This document shows positions 25,139 to 33,303 of a stretch of 41,947 nt of DNA, in pieces. The stretch comes from Anaerolineae bacterium (GTDB taxonomy: Bacteria > Chloroflexota > Anaerolineae > 4572-78 > J111). The DNA lies in the NCBI GenBank assembly GCA_016926805.1, contig JAFGNV010000071.1, positions 1 through 41,947 on the forward strand, in the 5' to 3' direction. The notes below the pieces were generated by a model. The model made no database searches. It was not told the origin of the DNA and saw nothing but the letters and a program-made list of their open reading frames with translations. A program made the position numbers and the translations under genes. Numbering within the stretch: the first letter of the stretch is position 1; each line of letters begins with the position of its first letter.

Positions 25139-26569
25139 ATGCCCCAACAATTCACGCACCAAATTTACCTTTCCCCGTTTACCTGGCGTTACGGTAGTGA
25201 TGAAATGCGCCATATCTGGAGCGAAATTCACAAACGGCAGTTGTGGCGACAATTGTGGGTTGTACTGGCTCAAGCCCAGCAAGCTGCCGGATTGGTCACC
25301 CCGGAACAGGTAGACGACTTGCAAACCCACGCCTCAGAAATTGATCTTGACCGGGCCTCAGAAATTGAATCTGAAATTCACCACGACTTGATGGCCGAAG
25401 TGAAGACATTTGCCGGGCAGTGTCTGGTGGGTGGGGGTATTATCCACCTTGGGGCAACCTCGATGGACATTGAGGATAATGCCGACGCCTTGCGTTTGCG
25501 CCAAAGTTTGGACCTGATTTTGGCCAGCCTGACCACGCTGCTGGCCGAATTAGTTGGTCAGATTGAGCGTTGGGCCGACACGCCCATTATTGCCTTCACC
25601 CATCTTCAACCCGCCGAACCATCTACCCTGGGTTACCGTCTGGCTCAATACGGGTTTGATTTGCTGACCGACCTGGCCGAACTGCGCCGGGTGCGAGATG
25701 GTATCCGGGGCAAGGGATTCAAGGGGGCGGTAGGGACATCGGCCTCATTTCAGGAGCTGTTGGCCTCGTTTGGCGGAGATGACCCAAGGGTTTCGGAGTG
25801 GAGTGCAGCCAGATTGGAGGCAGAAATTATGGCCGCCATCAACTTGGCGCCATTCCCGGTGGCTGCCCAAACCTACCCTCGCAAACAGGATTGGCTGGTG
25901 TTAAACGCTCTGGCCGGATTGGCCGGATCGCTCTATAAGTTTGCCTTCGACTTACGCCTGCTGCAAGCTCCTGGCCTGGGTGAATGGGCCGAGCCGTTTG
26001 GCCGGGATCAGGTTGGTTCCAGCGCGATGCCCTTTAAACGCAACCCCATCAACGCTGAAAATATTGATAGTCTGGCTCGCCTGGTAGCCGGTTTGCCGCG
26101 GCTAGCCTGGGACAATGCCGCTCACTCCCTGCTGGAGCGCACCCTGGATGATTCGGCCAACCGGCGCGAGATGTTCCCGGTTGCCTTTTTGGCCACGGAT
26201 GAAATTCTGCGTCGCGCCACGCGGTTGATACGAGATTTGCGGGTTGATGAAGCAGCCCAGGCCCGTAATCTGGCAAAATATGGCACCTTTGCCGCTACCG
26301 AGCGGGTCCTGATGGCCGCAGTCAAAGCCGGAGCCAATCGGCAGGAGATGCACGAAGTTATCCGCCAGCATAGTCTGGCGGCCTGGACCGAGTTGGCCTC
26401 TGGCGGCCCCAATCCACTGCCGGCCCGGCTTTCCACCGATGAAAAAATTACGCGGTACCTCACTTCAGAACAGATCATTAATCTCCTGGATGCCAGCCAA
26501 TATATCGGTGATGCCCCGGAACGGTCGGTAAACTTGGCCGGTCAAATCAGGACCGCTTTATCATTTTGA
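25139..26569 (+). CDS. purB: Adenylosuccinate lyase
   Basis: 476 residues of the fumarase/aspartase superfamily. HLGATSMDIEDN (103-114), THLQPAEPSTLG (154-165) and the signature GSSAMPFKRNPINAE (293-307) are all intact. PurB splits SAICAR and adenylosuccinate to release fumarate in purine synthesis. The ATG is preceded by GAGGT. It ends 16 bases before a HAD hydrolase, so the two form an operon. The fumarate-lyase family is certain. The purB assignment fits the H-x-G-x-T-S-x-D-I form of the motif and the length. Confidence 0.9.
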   Translation: MPQQFTHQIYLSPFTWRYGSDEMRHIWSEIHKRQLWRQLWVVLAQAQQAAGLVTPEQVDDLQTHASEIDLDRASEIESEIHHDLMAEVKTFAGQCLVGGGIIHLGATSMDIEDNADALRLRQSLDLILASLTTLLAELVGQIERWADTPIIAFTHLQPAEPSTLGYRLAQYGFDLLTDLAELRRVRDGIRGKGFKGAVGTSASFQELLASFGGDDPRVSEWSAARLEAEIMAAINLAPFPVAAQTYPRKQDWLVLNALAGLAGSLYKFAFDLRLLQAPGLGEWAEPFGRDQVGSSAMPFKRNPINAENIDSLARLVAGLPRLAWDNAAHSLLERTLDDSANRREMFPVAFLATDEILRRATRLIRDLRVDEAAQARNLAKYGTFAATERVLMAAVKAGANRQEMHEVIRQHSLAAWTELASGGPNPLPARLSTDEKITRYLTSEQIINLLDASQYIGDAPERSVNLAGQIRTALSF

Positions 26570-26585
26570 CAAGACTTGAGTTTTG

Positions 26586-27326
26586 ATGATCAAAGCCATC
26601 ACCTTCGATTTCTGGTCGACCCTTTACCAATCCAAAACCGTCGACTACAACCAACGCCTGCTTCAGTTGAAACATGCGGTCGAGCAACACAGCGGAAACA
26701 CCTTTGATCTGGAGCAATTTCAGGCCGCGATGAGGGTAGCCCGGGAAACCTGGAGTCGAACTTGGTTGAAAGAATACCGCACCATTTCTACCAGTGAGTG
26801 GCTGAGGATAATGCTCGATGAATTGGGAGTTTCTCTGGCCGCAGAACATTTTTCCTCAATAAAAGCTCGCCTGGAGAACAGTGTCTTGGATGATCTACCC
26901 GACCCTGTGCCGGAGATCAAAACCGTGTTGCCCCATTTGGCAAATTATTACAAATTGGCTATCATCTCCGATACTGGTCTGACCCCGGGCCGGGTGCTAC
27001 GTCAGGTTCTTCAAAAAGATAAACTCAACACCTGTTTTTCTCATTTCACTTTTTCTGATGAGACGGGGCGCAGCAAACCGCACGCTCAAGTGTTTTTGGC
27101 CACACTACAGGCTTTGGACGTTAAGCCATCCGAAGCTGTACATGTGGGGGATTTGTTGCGAACAGATATTGCCGGCGCGCAAAATGTGGGCATGCGTGCG
27201 GTTCAATACGTTGGCGTCAGTTGGGACAAGAATCTGTCTTCATCTGTTTTATTTGAACCGGATAAAGTTATCCAAAACCACGCCGAATTAATTCCCTTGT
27301 TACAAACCTGGAACGAGTTGTTGTAA
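26586..27326 (+). CDS. HAD-superfamily hydrolase
   Basis: 246 residues. Motif I is FDFWSTL with nucleophile D8 but Trp at the second-Asp position. Motif II is ISDTG, motif III is the Lys of GRSKPHAQVF, and motif IV is HVGDLLRTDIAGA. A helical C1-type cap lies between I and II. Loss of the second Asp resembles haloacid-dehalogenase-like members, so phosphatase activity is not certain. I start at ATG 26586; a TTG lies directly before it. It follows purB after 16 bases. The substrate is unknown. Confidence 0.88.
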   Translation: MIKAITFDFWSTLYQSKTVDYNQRLLQLKHAVEQHSGNTFDLEQFQAAMRVARETWSRTWLKEYRTISTSEWLRIMLDELGVSLAAEHFSSIKARLENSVLDDLPDPVPEIKTVLPHLANYYKLAIISDTGLTPGRVLRQVLQKDKLNTCFSHFTFSDETGRSKPHAQVFLATLQALDVKPSEAVHVGDLLRTDIAGAQNVGMRAVQYVGVSWDKNLSSSVLFEPDKVIQNHAELIPLLQTWNELL

Positions 27327-27452
27327 CTTGAGTATTTTTTGGTGTTTACAACCCAACCATAAAAACGGACGCCGCAAAGGCGATAGCCATGTTGCCGAGA
27401 TCGACTGTGAGGGGTCTTCTAACTATTTGCTAATAATATCTTCATTTAGTTC

Positions 27453-27492
27453 AAATGGTTAGCGGGTATTATAAACCACTAACCATTTTTTT
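27453..27492 (+). terminator. Intrinsic terminator
   Basis: AAATGGTTAG (27453-27462) and CTAACCATTT (27479-27488) form a perfect 10-bp stem with a 16-base loop, and the arm runs on into a T-run to 27492. It lies about 127 bases after the HAD gene and probably ends the purB transcript. Confidence 0.65.
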
Positions 27493-27582
27493 GCCGCAGG
27501 TGATATTTTTAGGAAGAATATTGGCCGGGTTGCTGGCTTTTGACCAGCAAAGTGATCGAATGTTCTTTTTGAGAGCGTTCTT

Positions 27583-27713
27583 TATTAACCCGAGTTCGGA
27601 AAAAGGTGACAGTCACTTCAGAAAGTGGCAAATCAAGTTGATTTTGTCCATTAATCGCGGTAAAAATCACCAAAGGTGACTGTCACCTACGAATTATCGA
27701 ACTCAGGTTATTA
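27583..27713. repeat. MITE-like inverted-repeat element, about 131 bp
   Basis: The left arm holds TATTAACC, GAGTTCG and AGGTGACAGTCAC in that order. The right arm holds the same blocks inverted (GTGACTGTCACCT, CGAACTC, GGTTATTA), with small differences in spacing. Each arm also carries a GTGAC-N-GTCAC palindrome. No transposase is inside. A 74-codon frame across the left part of the gap looks spurious. The right end stops 17 bases before the surface-protein ATG, so the element may supply or disturb its promoter. Confidence 0.5.
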
Positions 27714-27730
27714 GTAAACGAAGGTGTGTA

Positions 27731-30517
27731 ATGAGACAACAATCAAACCGTCATCTTCTGAAAATTCCTCCACGTTGGTTGGGACTATTTATCGGCCTGG
27801 TATTGATGGTGGGCGTATTTGGTTCATTAGCTTGGCTGGCCAAAGCCGAAGGTAGCCGGACCATGTATCCTGGTAGCGCCACCGGTTATCGCGCCAATAT
27901 TGAGTGGTGGAGTACTAGTTCTTATGCTAATTTTCTGCGGCGGCGCGCTTTGTTTAAGGTATTTGCGGTAGAAGGAGAGGTGATTTTACTGGGCTCGAGT
28001 GCAGTTGGCGTAGACGATGGGGATATTCTGGTTTACGATCCTGGAACGATAACTGGACCTGTCGGTAATGAGACTATCCCAGCCACAGCCGATTTTAGTT
28101 GTCAGACCCAAAGAAATGCCACCGGTAATCCTGATCAAGGTCGTATTACCAGCCGCGCTCAAGAATTAGCAGGTCCTGATACCATTCCCAGTAATGGTGT
28201 TCCTGGTGGATATGTACCATGTTTCTATGATGTTACCGAAACCGGCATTTACCATATTGTTTTCTATGGTCCGGCGGGTGGTGGATCGAATGCTTTTCTT
28301 CCACCTACAGGTTCTATCCCCGACACCCCGAACAATTTTAACGACCAACAACGCACCAGTGTCTCAACCTGGGATGTTACAGTTCGATCTGACCTCACGT
28401 CAGTAGATGATATCCCCGGGCGATTGTTTGCCAATTATTTGGCCCTGTTTACCGGAGCTAATCCTCGCCCGGTGAATTCTACCCTTTATATCCTTACAAC
28501 CGATGGCTTCATCTATCAAACCGATTTGCGGGGTGTTGACCCTAACGGTTTTATTATCTACGCCAACGACGTTGGCTTTTTGAACAGCGATAGTCCCCCT
28601 ACCCCTCTCTATCGAGATATTCTGAGTGACCCTACGGCTGATCCTCAAAATCAGAATCAGTTAAACCCGCCCCTTGGGGGCGTGAGCTTGGCCCCGCCGA
28701 CGCATTATATATTCTTTCAGGAACCCGATCCTGCGGCTATTCAGGCTAACGGGGTTCCGCTCGATCCGCAAGTTCCTGAGGTGACCTCGCTGGTGTTCAA
28801 CGGAGATTTGGGGGGTAATAATAGCTCTTATGGGGCCGGGGGTGTTTTTACCTACATCAGCAATATTAACGGGTCTTATGAATTGATTATCAGCAGTGGC
28901 ACCAACTTTGACCCCACCGATGAGAATAATCGAGTTTTGCGGGGGACTGGTTCTGTTGGTACGAATACTATTACCTGGGATGGTCTTGACAATGCCGGAA
29001 ATCTGTTCCCGGTGGGCGAAGATTACCCGGTAACCATGACGGTTCGGGCCGGAGAATATCATTTTCCATTATTGGACGTGGAAAACAGCCTTGATGGGGG
29101 GCCGCAATACACCCTGCTCAACCCGCCGGGAGGAGTTTGCCCTTCATTCTATGGCAGCTCACCGAATTGTAATATTGCTTTTTACGATGATCGAGGTTAC
29201 ACCACGGCAAATGGCACAGATATCGGCACGCCTGGTGATACTTTGCCGGGTAACGGCCAGCCAAGCCCAAACCGGAGTGATCCCCTGACCGGTTTTAACA
29301 CCACCACTACCCAGCGTGCCTTTGGAAACGGCGGAGCTGATGGTTTTGGGGATAAAAAAGGCCTGGATTTGTGGACCCATTTCCCCAGCCAGCCCAGAGG
29401 CACGGCGCTCAACATCTATGCCTTTAATCTGCTCCTGGCCAAAACCGACGGCGGTGTTACCGTAGCTCCGGGTGATACCTTGGTGTACACCCTCACCTAC
29501 ACCAACACCGGCCCCGTAGATGCTACGGGGGTGGTCATCACCGAAACCGTGCCGGTCGATACCACCTTTAATCAAACGTTCAGCACCGCCGGCTGGAGTT
29601 GCGCTGATGGCAGCCCGGCAGGAACAACTTGTGTTTTCTCTCTGGCAACGGTGACTGGCGGAACCGGTGGCACGGTGAACTTTGCCGTAACTGTGAATGC
29701 TCCTCTATCTGTGTCGCAAATTGATAATACCGCCACCATTGGCGATGACGGCGCCAATGGTTCCGAGCCTCCCGGCGACAACACCGCCACCGAAAATACA
29801 CCAACCACGCTGGCTATTGTCGACCCTATCATTACCAAATCGGCCAGCCCCGACACGGCCCGGCCCGGCGAGCAGGTGAATTTTTCCATCACCGTGCTGA
29901 ATCCCGCGCCACCTTCCACCGCAAATGCAACCAATGTCATCCTCACCGATCCGTTGCCCAGGGAATTTGATCTGGTTACCTATGGGGTATCGTCAAATCC
30001 GCCGGGCGTGCTCAACAGCGTGACGGTTACGTCTGATACCATTTCCACGGCGGGGCATCCTTCGGGGATAACACAGACTGTGGTTTCAACCATTACCGTG
30101 AATATTCTAGTTTTGGGATTAGATCAATCCGTAACCCTTAATGTCACCGCTGTCATGAACAATCTGGCCAGCCCGCCTCCTTTGCAGGTTGCCAATTTTG
30201 CAACGCTTGATTTTGACGAAGGCAATCCGAGATCTGCTTCAGATTCGGTAAGGGTACCTTCAACATCTTCCAGCGATGAAGACAAAGATGATGACGATGG
30301 CAATGACGACGGCAATGCCTCTGCATCTTCGACAGCAACACAACCGCCTGCGGCTGCTGACTTTACGCCGCCGGTTTTGCCGGTTACGCTCTTGCCGGAA
30401 ACCGGGGTTGGGGTTACAGCCGTCACATCGATGACCGGGTGGCTACTTGGCTGGTCTCTATTGGGGATAGGCGGAATTGCGGTTTTGTATCTCTGGTGCA
30501 AGATTAAGCGCGGGTAA
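27731..30517 (+). CDS. LPXTG-anchored surface protein with DUF11 domains
   Basis: 928 residues. An N-terminal signal peptide (hydrophobic GLFIGLVLMVGVFGSLAWL, probable cleavage after AKA near 39) leads an exported protein. About 40-560 is a beta-rich region of unknown type, including a FlgD-like stretch (TITWDGLDNAGN). Two DUF11-type repeats follow at about 570-680 and 698-815. An Asp/Ser-rich linker precedes LPETG at 888-892, a hydrophobic helix and the basic tail CKIKRG. This is a complete sortase sorting signal, and a sortase gene follows after 118 bases. The protein should be exposed on the cell surface, perhaps as an adhesin or structural layer. Confidence 0.87.
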   Translation: MRQQSNRHLLKIPPRWLGLFIGLVLMVGVFGSLAWLAKAEGSRTMYPGSATGYRANIEWWSTSSYANFLRRRALFKVFAVEGEVILLGSSAVGVDDGDILVYDPGTITGPVGNETIPATADFSCQTQRNATGNPDQGRITSRAQELAGPDTIPSNGVPGGYVPCFYDVTETGIYHIVFYGPAGGGSNAFLPPTGSIPDTPNNFNDQQRTSVSTWDVTVRSDLTSVDDIPGRLFANYLALFTGANPRPVNSTLYILTTDGFIYQTDLRGVDPNGFIIYANDVGFLNSDSPPTPLYRDILSDPTADPQNQNQLNPPLGGVSLAPPTHYIFFQEPDPAAIQANGVPLDPQVPEVTSLVFNGDLGGNNSSYGAGGVFTYISNINGSYELIISSGTNFDPTDENNRVLRGTGSVGTNTITWDGLDNAGNLFPVGEDYPVTMTVRAGEYHFPLLDVENSLDGGPQYTLLNPPGGVCPSFYGSSPNCNIAFYDDRGYTTANGTDIGTPGDTLPGNGQPSPNRSDPLTGFNTTTTQRAFGNGGADGFGDKKGLDLWTHFPSQPRGTALNIYAFNLLLAKTDGGVTVAPGDTLVYTLTYTNTGPVDATGVVITETVPVDTTFNQTFSTAGWSCADGSPAGTTCVFSLATVTGGTGGTVNFAVTVNAPLSVSQIDNTATIGDDGANGSEPPGDNTATENTPTTLAIVDPIITKSASPDTARPGEQVNFSITVLNPAPPSTANATNVILTDPLPREFDLVTYGVSSNPPGVLNSVTVTSDTISTAGHPSGITQTVVSTITVNILVLGLDQSVTLNVTAVMNNLASPPPLQVANFATLDFDEGNPRSASDSVRVPSTSSSDEDKDDDDGNDDGNASASSTATQPPAAADFTPPVLPVTLLPETGVGVTAVTSMTGWLLGWSLLGIGGIAVLYLWCKIKRG

Positions 30518-30545
30518 AACACCACCCTCTTTATAAGAATGGAAT

Positions 30546-30593
30546 CTACGGGTTACGTGTCAAAAATGACAGATACGTAACCCGTAGTATAAT
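30546..30593 (+). promoter_or_regulatory. Sortase promoter embedded in a 13-bp inverted repeat
   Basis: CTACGGGTTACGT (30546-30558) is exactly inverted at 30575-30587. ATGACA (30566-30571, 5 of 6 to the -35) and TATAAT (30588-30593, perfect) are spaced by 16 bases, so the right arm fills the promoter spacer. An inner TGTCA/TGACA pair lies in the loop. The layout suggests a repressor site over the promoter. Confidence 0.5.
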
Positions 30594-30635
30594 TAAGGGA
30601 GTTTGAGAGCTTTGGGCAGGTAAAACAGCAACATA

Positions 30636-31430
30636 ATGAAGCAGAAACTCATTGCCGCGGGAATTGTCAGTCCTATTTTTATGGCGATGTGTGTGGCTGG
30701 CGTCTTATTCGCCGGTCTGGCCGGTTGGTCGTTTTTGAGACCGGCAGCGCCCCCGCCAAACATCAGAAAAATCGCTACGGTTGGACCGTTGCTACTCCCA
30801 GAAGCAACGCCGGTTCCAGAAGACCGGTTAGACCCAACAGAAGAGGTTATCAATCAGCCAGTCTCCGATTTGTCTCCGGCGCAGCCGGAGATGGCAAATT
30901 CTCTGGCGCAGGTAGCCGAAGCACCTGCCGCCACTGCCGAGATTGAGAAGGCTCTGGGGTTTGCCTTACCCCCTAACACCGTTAATTCGGTGACCCAACA
31001 AGGTGTTGCCAGCCGTTTCGTCGTTCCCAAACTCAAGTTAGATGCTCCTGTTGTATTGGCTCCTATCAAAAATCAAACCTGGGATGTGAATCAGTTAGGG
31101 CAAGCGGTTGGACACCTGGAGGGAACAGCTCCCCCCGGTTCCAATAGTAACATTGTGCTGGCCGGTCACGTTACCCTGGCAGCGGGAGTTTACGGGCCGT
31201 TTGCCGGGCTGGCCCAACTGGCTCCCGGTGATCGGTTGATTGTCTACCAGGGTGATCATCCATTCGAATACGTGGTTGATAATTACCAGATTGTGGAAAG
31301 AACGGCGATAGAAGTTACTTACCCTTCCGATACCGGCCAGATCACCCTGATTACCTGTAACAATTGGAACAGCGATGAAAACCGCTACGATCAACGCATT
31401 GTGGTCAGGGGACATCTGGTGACAGAATAG
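30636..31430 (+). CDS. Sortase (class D/E/F-like)
   Basis: 264 residues. One N-terminal membrane helix (about 6-33) anchors the protein with the catalytic domain outside. A proline/alanine-rich linker reaches about 125. The catalytic triad is H178 (LAGHVTL), C241 (LITCNNW) and R254 (DQRIVVRG). It cleaves LPXTG-like signals and joins the protein to the cell envelope. The gene directly after the LPETG protein and its own promoter point to a dedicated pair. The ribosome site is weak (CAGGT). A terminator follows. Confidence 0.93.
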   Translation: MKQKLIAAGIVSPIFMAMCVAGVLFAGLAGWSFLRPAAPPPNIRKIATVGPLLLPEATPVPEDRLDPTEEVINQPVSDLSPAQPEMANSLAQVAEAPAATAEIEKALGFALPPNTVNSVTQQGVASRFVVPKLKLDAPVVLAPIKNQTWDVNQLGQAVGHLEGTAPPGSNSNIVLAGHVTLAAGVYGPFAGLAQLAPGDRLIVYQGDHPFEYVVDNYQIVERTAIEVTYPSDTGQITLITCNNWNSDENRYDQRIVVRGHLVTE

Positions 31431-31460
31431 ATACGCTAAGGTGTCTCAAAATTCGTGCCA

Positions 31461-31486
31461 AGAGTCACAGGGGGTGGCTCTTTTTA
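31461..31486 (+). terminator. Intrinsic terminator of the sortase gene
   Basis: AGAGTCAC (31461-31468) pairs with GTGGCTCT (31474-31481) with one G-T pair and a 5-base loop, followed by TTTTTAGTTTT. It lies 30 bases after the sortase stop. Confidence 0.75.
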
Positions 31487-31512
31487 GTTTTAAAACGATA
31501 TGCCTGTATTTT

Positions 31513-31541
31513 TTGTCATTCCTTTTAACTCGTGTTACACT
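31513..31541 (+). promoter_or_regulatory. Possible promoter TTGTCA-17-TACACT
   Basis: TTGTCA (5 of 6) and TACACT (4 of 6) are spaced by 17 bases, directly after the sortase terminator. The leader to the next gene would be about 140 bases and contains a 10-bp inverted repeat. Confidence 0.4.
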
Positions 31542-31631
31542 GCTACGCTTGTGACTTGAGGTTTAAAACCGTCGGCTGATTCATTGCCTGGTTGACCCAT
31601 TAGCGTAGGGTAAACTTAAGTTGATGGCGTT

Positions 31632-31670
31632 ATACTTCTATCTTATCCCATACCGAATGCATAGAAGTAT
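31632..31670. promoter_or_regulatory. Perfect 10-bp inverted repeat just before a gene start
   Basis: ATACTTCTAT (31632-31641) is inverted exactly at 31661-31670 with a 19-base loop. It ends 15 bases before the ATG at 31686. It could be an operator or a hairpin affecting translation. Confidence 0.4.
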
Positions 31671-31685
31671 TGATTATTGGCAACC

Positions 31686-32438
31686 ATGAAAAACCACAAA
31701 ACAATTCCGGTAAAATATCAGATTTTTCCTATCCTCATCCTGATCTTTTGGTTGATTCAATTTTCGGCAACAGTGGCAGCTCCCCCGTCGCAGGGTGAAG
31801 ATGTGGCCATCATTACCGACCCTCCCAGCAATGCCGTGGTCCAGGGAGTTGTGCAAATAAAGGGGAGCGCCGACCATCCTGCCTTTCAGTTTTACAAGGT
31901 GGAGTTTGCCCCGGAACCCGTTTCGGACGACCAGTGGCAAATCATCGGCGATTTGCGTGATGTTCCCGTGCTCAACGGCGTTTTGGAAACCTGGGATACC
32001 ACCCTGTACCCCGACGGCAGTTATACGTTGCGTGTGCGCGTGGTGCGGCAAGACGGTAACTACAGCGAATTTTTCTCGCAGCAGGTGGTAATTTCCAATG
32101 CGCAACCCATCCCCACCGATACCCCGGAGGTGCAGGAAACTCCCCTGCCCACGGTCACGCCTACCAATTTGCCGCCTACCCCCACCATTGTGATTGACCA
32201 GCCGGTTGTGGACACGCCGACACCTCGCCCGGTAGAAACCAGCCCGCCTCTGGAAGACCCCGATGAGAGTCAATCATTTATCCCCAGTATCAGCGGTTTT
32301 TCCCTGGCCCCGCTGCGCGATACCTGCCTGTATGGCGGGGCGATTATGTTGGGTATCTTTCTGTTATTTGGGTTCTTGTCGGCCTTGCGGATTTTTATTC
32401 AGGGGTTTGTGGATAGAATTCAGCGGCGTAGAAAATAA
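31686..32438 (+). CDS. Exported Ig-like protein with Pro/Thr linker and C-terminal membrane anchor
   Basis: 250 residues. A signal peptide (FPILILIFWLIQFSATVAA) is followed by a beta-sandwich domain (about 38-135) with ITDPPSNAVVQGVVQIKGSADH. This resembles bacterial Ig-like domains. A proline/threonine-rich linker covers about 140-195 and a single membrane helix about 213-236, with the basic tail QRRRK inside the cell. I use ATG 31686; a TTG three codons upstream is also possible. The architecture suggests an envelope protein displaying one domain. It precedes pth by 52 bases without a functional link. No known family name applies. Confidence 0.75.
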   Translation: MKNHKTIPVKYQIFPILILIFWLIQFSATVAAPPSQGEDVAIITDPPSNAVVQGVVQIKGSADHPAFQFYKVEFAPEPVSDDQWQIIGDLRDVPVLNGVLETWDTTLYPDGSYTLRVRVVRQDGNYSEFFSQQVVISNAQPIPTDTPEVQETPLPTVTPTNLPPTPTIVIDQPVVDTPTPRPVETSPPLEDPDESQSFIPSISGFSLAPLRDTCLYGGAIMLGIFLLFGFLSALRIFIQGFVDRIQRRRK

Positions 32439-32490
32439 GACTGGATGGTAGGCTGGTAGGTTTAGATTTGCGCTTATTGATAATCCCCCC

Positions 32491-33114
32491 ATGCAACTAT
32501 TTGGACGTTTCAAGAAAAAGGAAAAACCGGGCGGCCCGCTGGAATGGCTGATTGTCGGGCTGGGCAATCCTGGCCGGAAATATCTTGACACCCGTCACAA
32601 TGCTGGCTGGCATCTGCTGGATACCATTGTTCGCACTCACAACAACTTTCGCTTTGACGAAAAACGCAGCCGGGCCTTGCTGGCTCGAGCTAACCTGGCC
32701 GGGGTTACAGTGGCGCTGGTCAAACCGCAAACCTATATGAACCTCAGCGGCGAGGCCGTAGCCCCGATTGCCCGGTTTTACAAAGTGCCGCCGGAGCGAA
32801 TTTTGGTGGCCTTTGACGATGTGGACTTGCCTGTGGCGGTTTTGCGCTTAAGACCTAAAGGGGGCGCGGGCGGGCACAAAGGGATGCGCAGTATCATTCA
32901 GCAGTTGGGCACAGAAGACTTCCCCCGTCTGCGCTTGGGGATTGGTCGCCCGCCAGGCCGGATGCCCACCGAAGCCTATGTGTTGCAGAAATTTACGCAA
33001 GCTGAATGGGCAGAAATGCTGGTTATCTACCAGCAGGGTGTCGACGCCGTCACGGCCGTGATTACCGAGGGCTTGGATGCGGCGATGAACCAGTTTAATC
33101 CCAGGCAAAACTAA
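32491..33114 (+). CDS. pth: Peptidyl-tRNA hydrolase
   Basis: 207 residues. All Pth motifs are present: GLGNPG (23-28), TRHNAGW (34-40) with catalytic H36, KPQTYMNLSG (78-87), FDDVDLP (108-114), GGAGGHKGMRSI and RLRLGIGRP. The enzyme recycles peptidyl-tRNA released from stalled ribosomes in the cytoplasm. A basic 16-residue N-terminal extension (MQLFGRFKKKEK...) is longer than usual. The ATG lacks a good ribosome site. Confidence 0.95.
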   Translation: MQLFGRFKKKEKPGGPLEWLIVGLGNPGRKYLDTRHNAGWHLLDTIVRTHNNFRFDEKRSRALLARANLAGVTVALVKPQTYMNLSGEAVAPIARFYKVPPERILVAFDDVDLPVAVLRLRPKGGAGGHKGMRSIIQQLGTEDFPRLRLGIGRPPGRMPTEAYVLQKFTQAEWAEMLVIYQQGVDAVTAVITEGLDAAMNQFNPRQN

Positions 33115-33183
33115 TTTGACCAAATTGGTTTCAGCAGGTAAGATTAACAACAATCATTGCGTCTAAACAAAAATGAGGTTTTT

Positions 33184-33222
33184 TGGGAAAGTAATTTGGG
33201 TATTTGTTCCCACTTTTGTTTT
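33184..33222 (+). terminator. Weak terminator-like hairpin after pth
   Basis: TGGGAA (33184-33189) and TTCCCA (33207-33212) form a 6-bp stem with a 17-base loop, followed by CTTTTGTTTTC. It lies about 70 bases after pth. Confidence 0.3.
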
Positions 33223-33303
33223 CTCGTTTCTAAATTCAGTGTGGGAAAATGGTTATGATGACAAATTCAATTGTAATTTTAGGTAAAAACTGTTGCACAT
33301 GTA

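Noticed and set aside
27455..27679. 74-codon open frame in the gap before the surface protein
   Set aside because: It spans a terminator hairpin and most of a MITE-like repeat and has no ribosome site.
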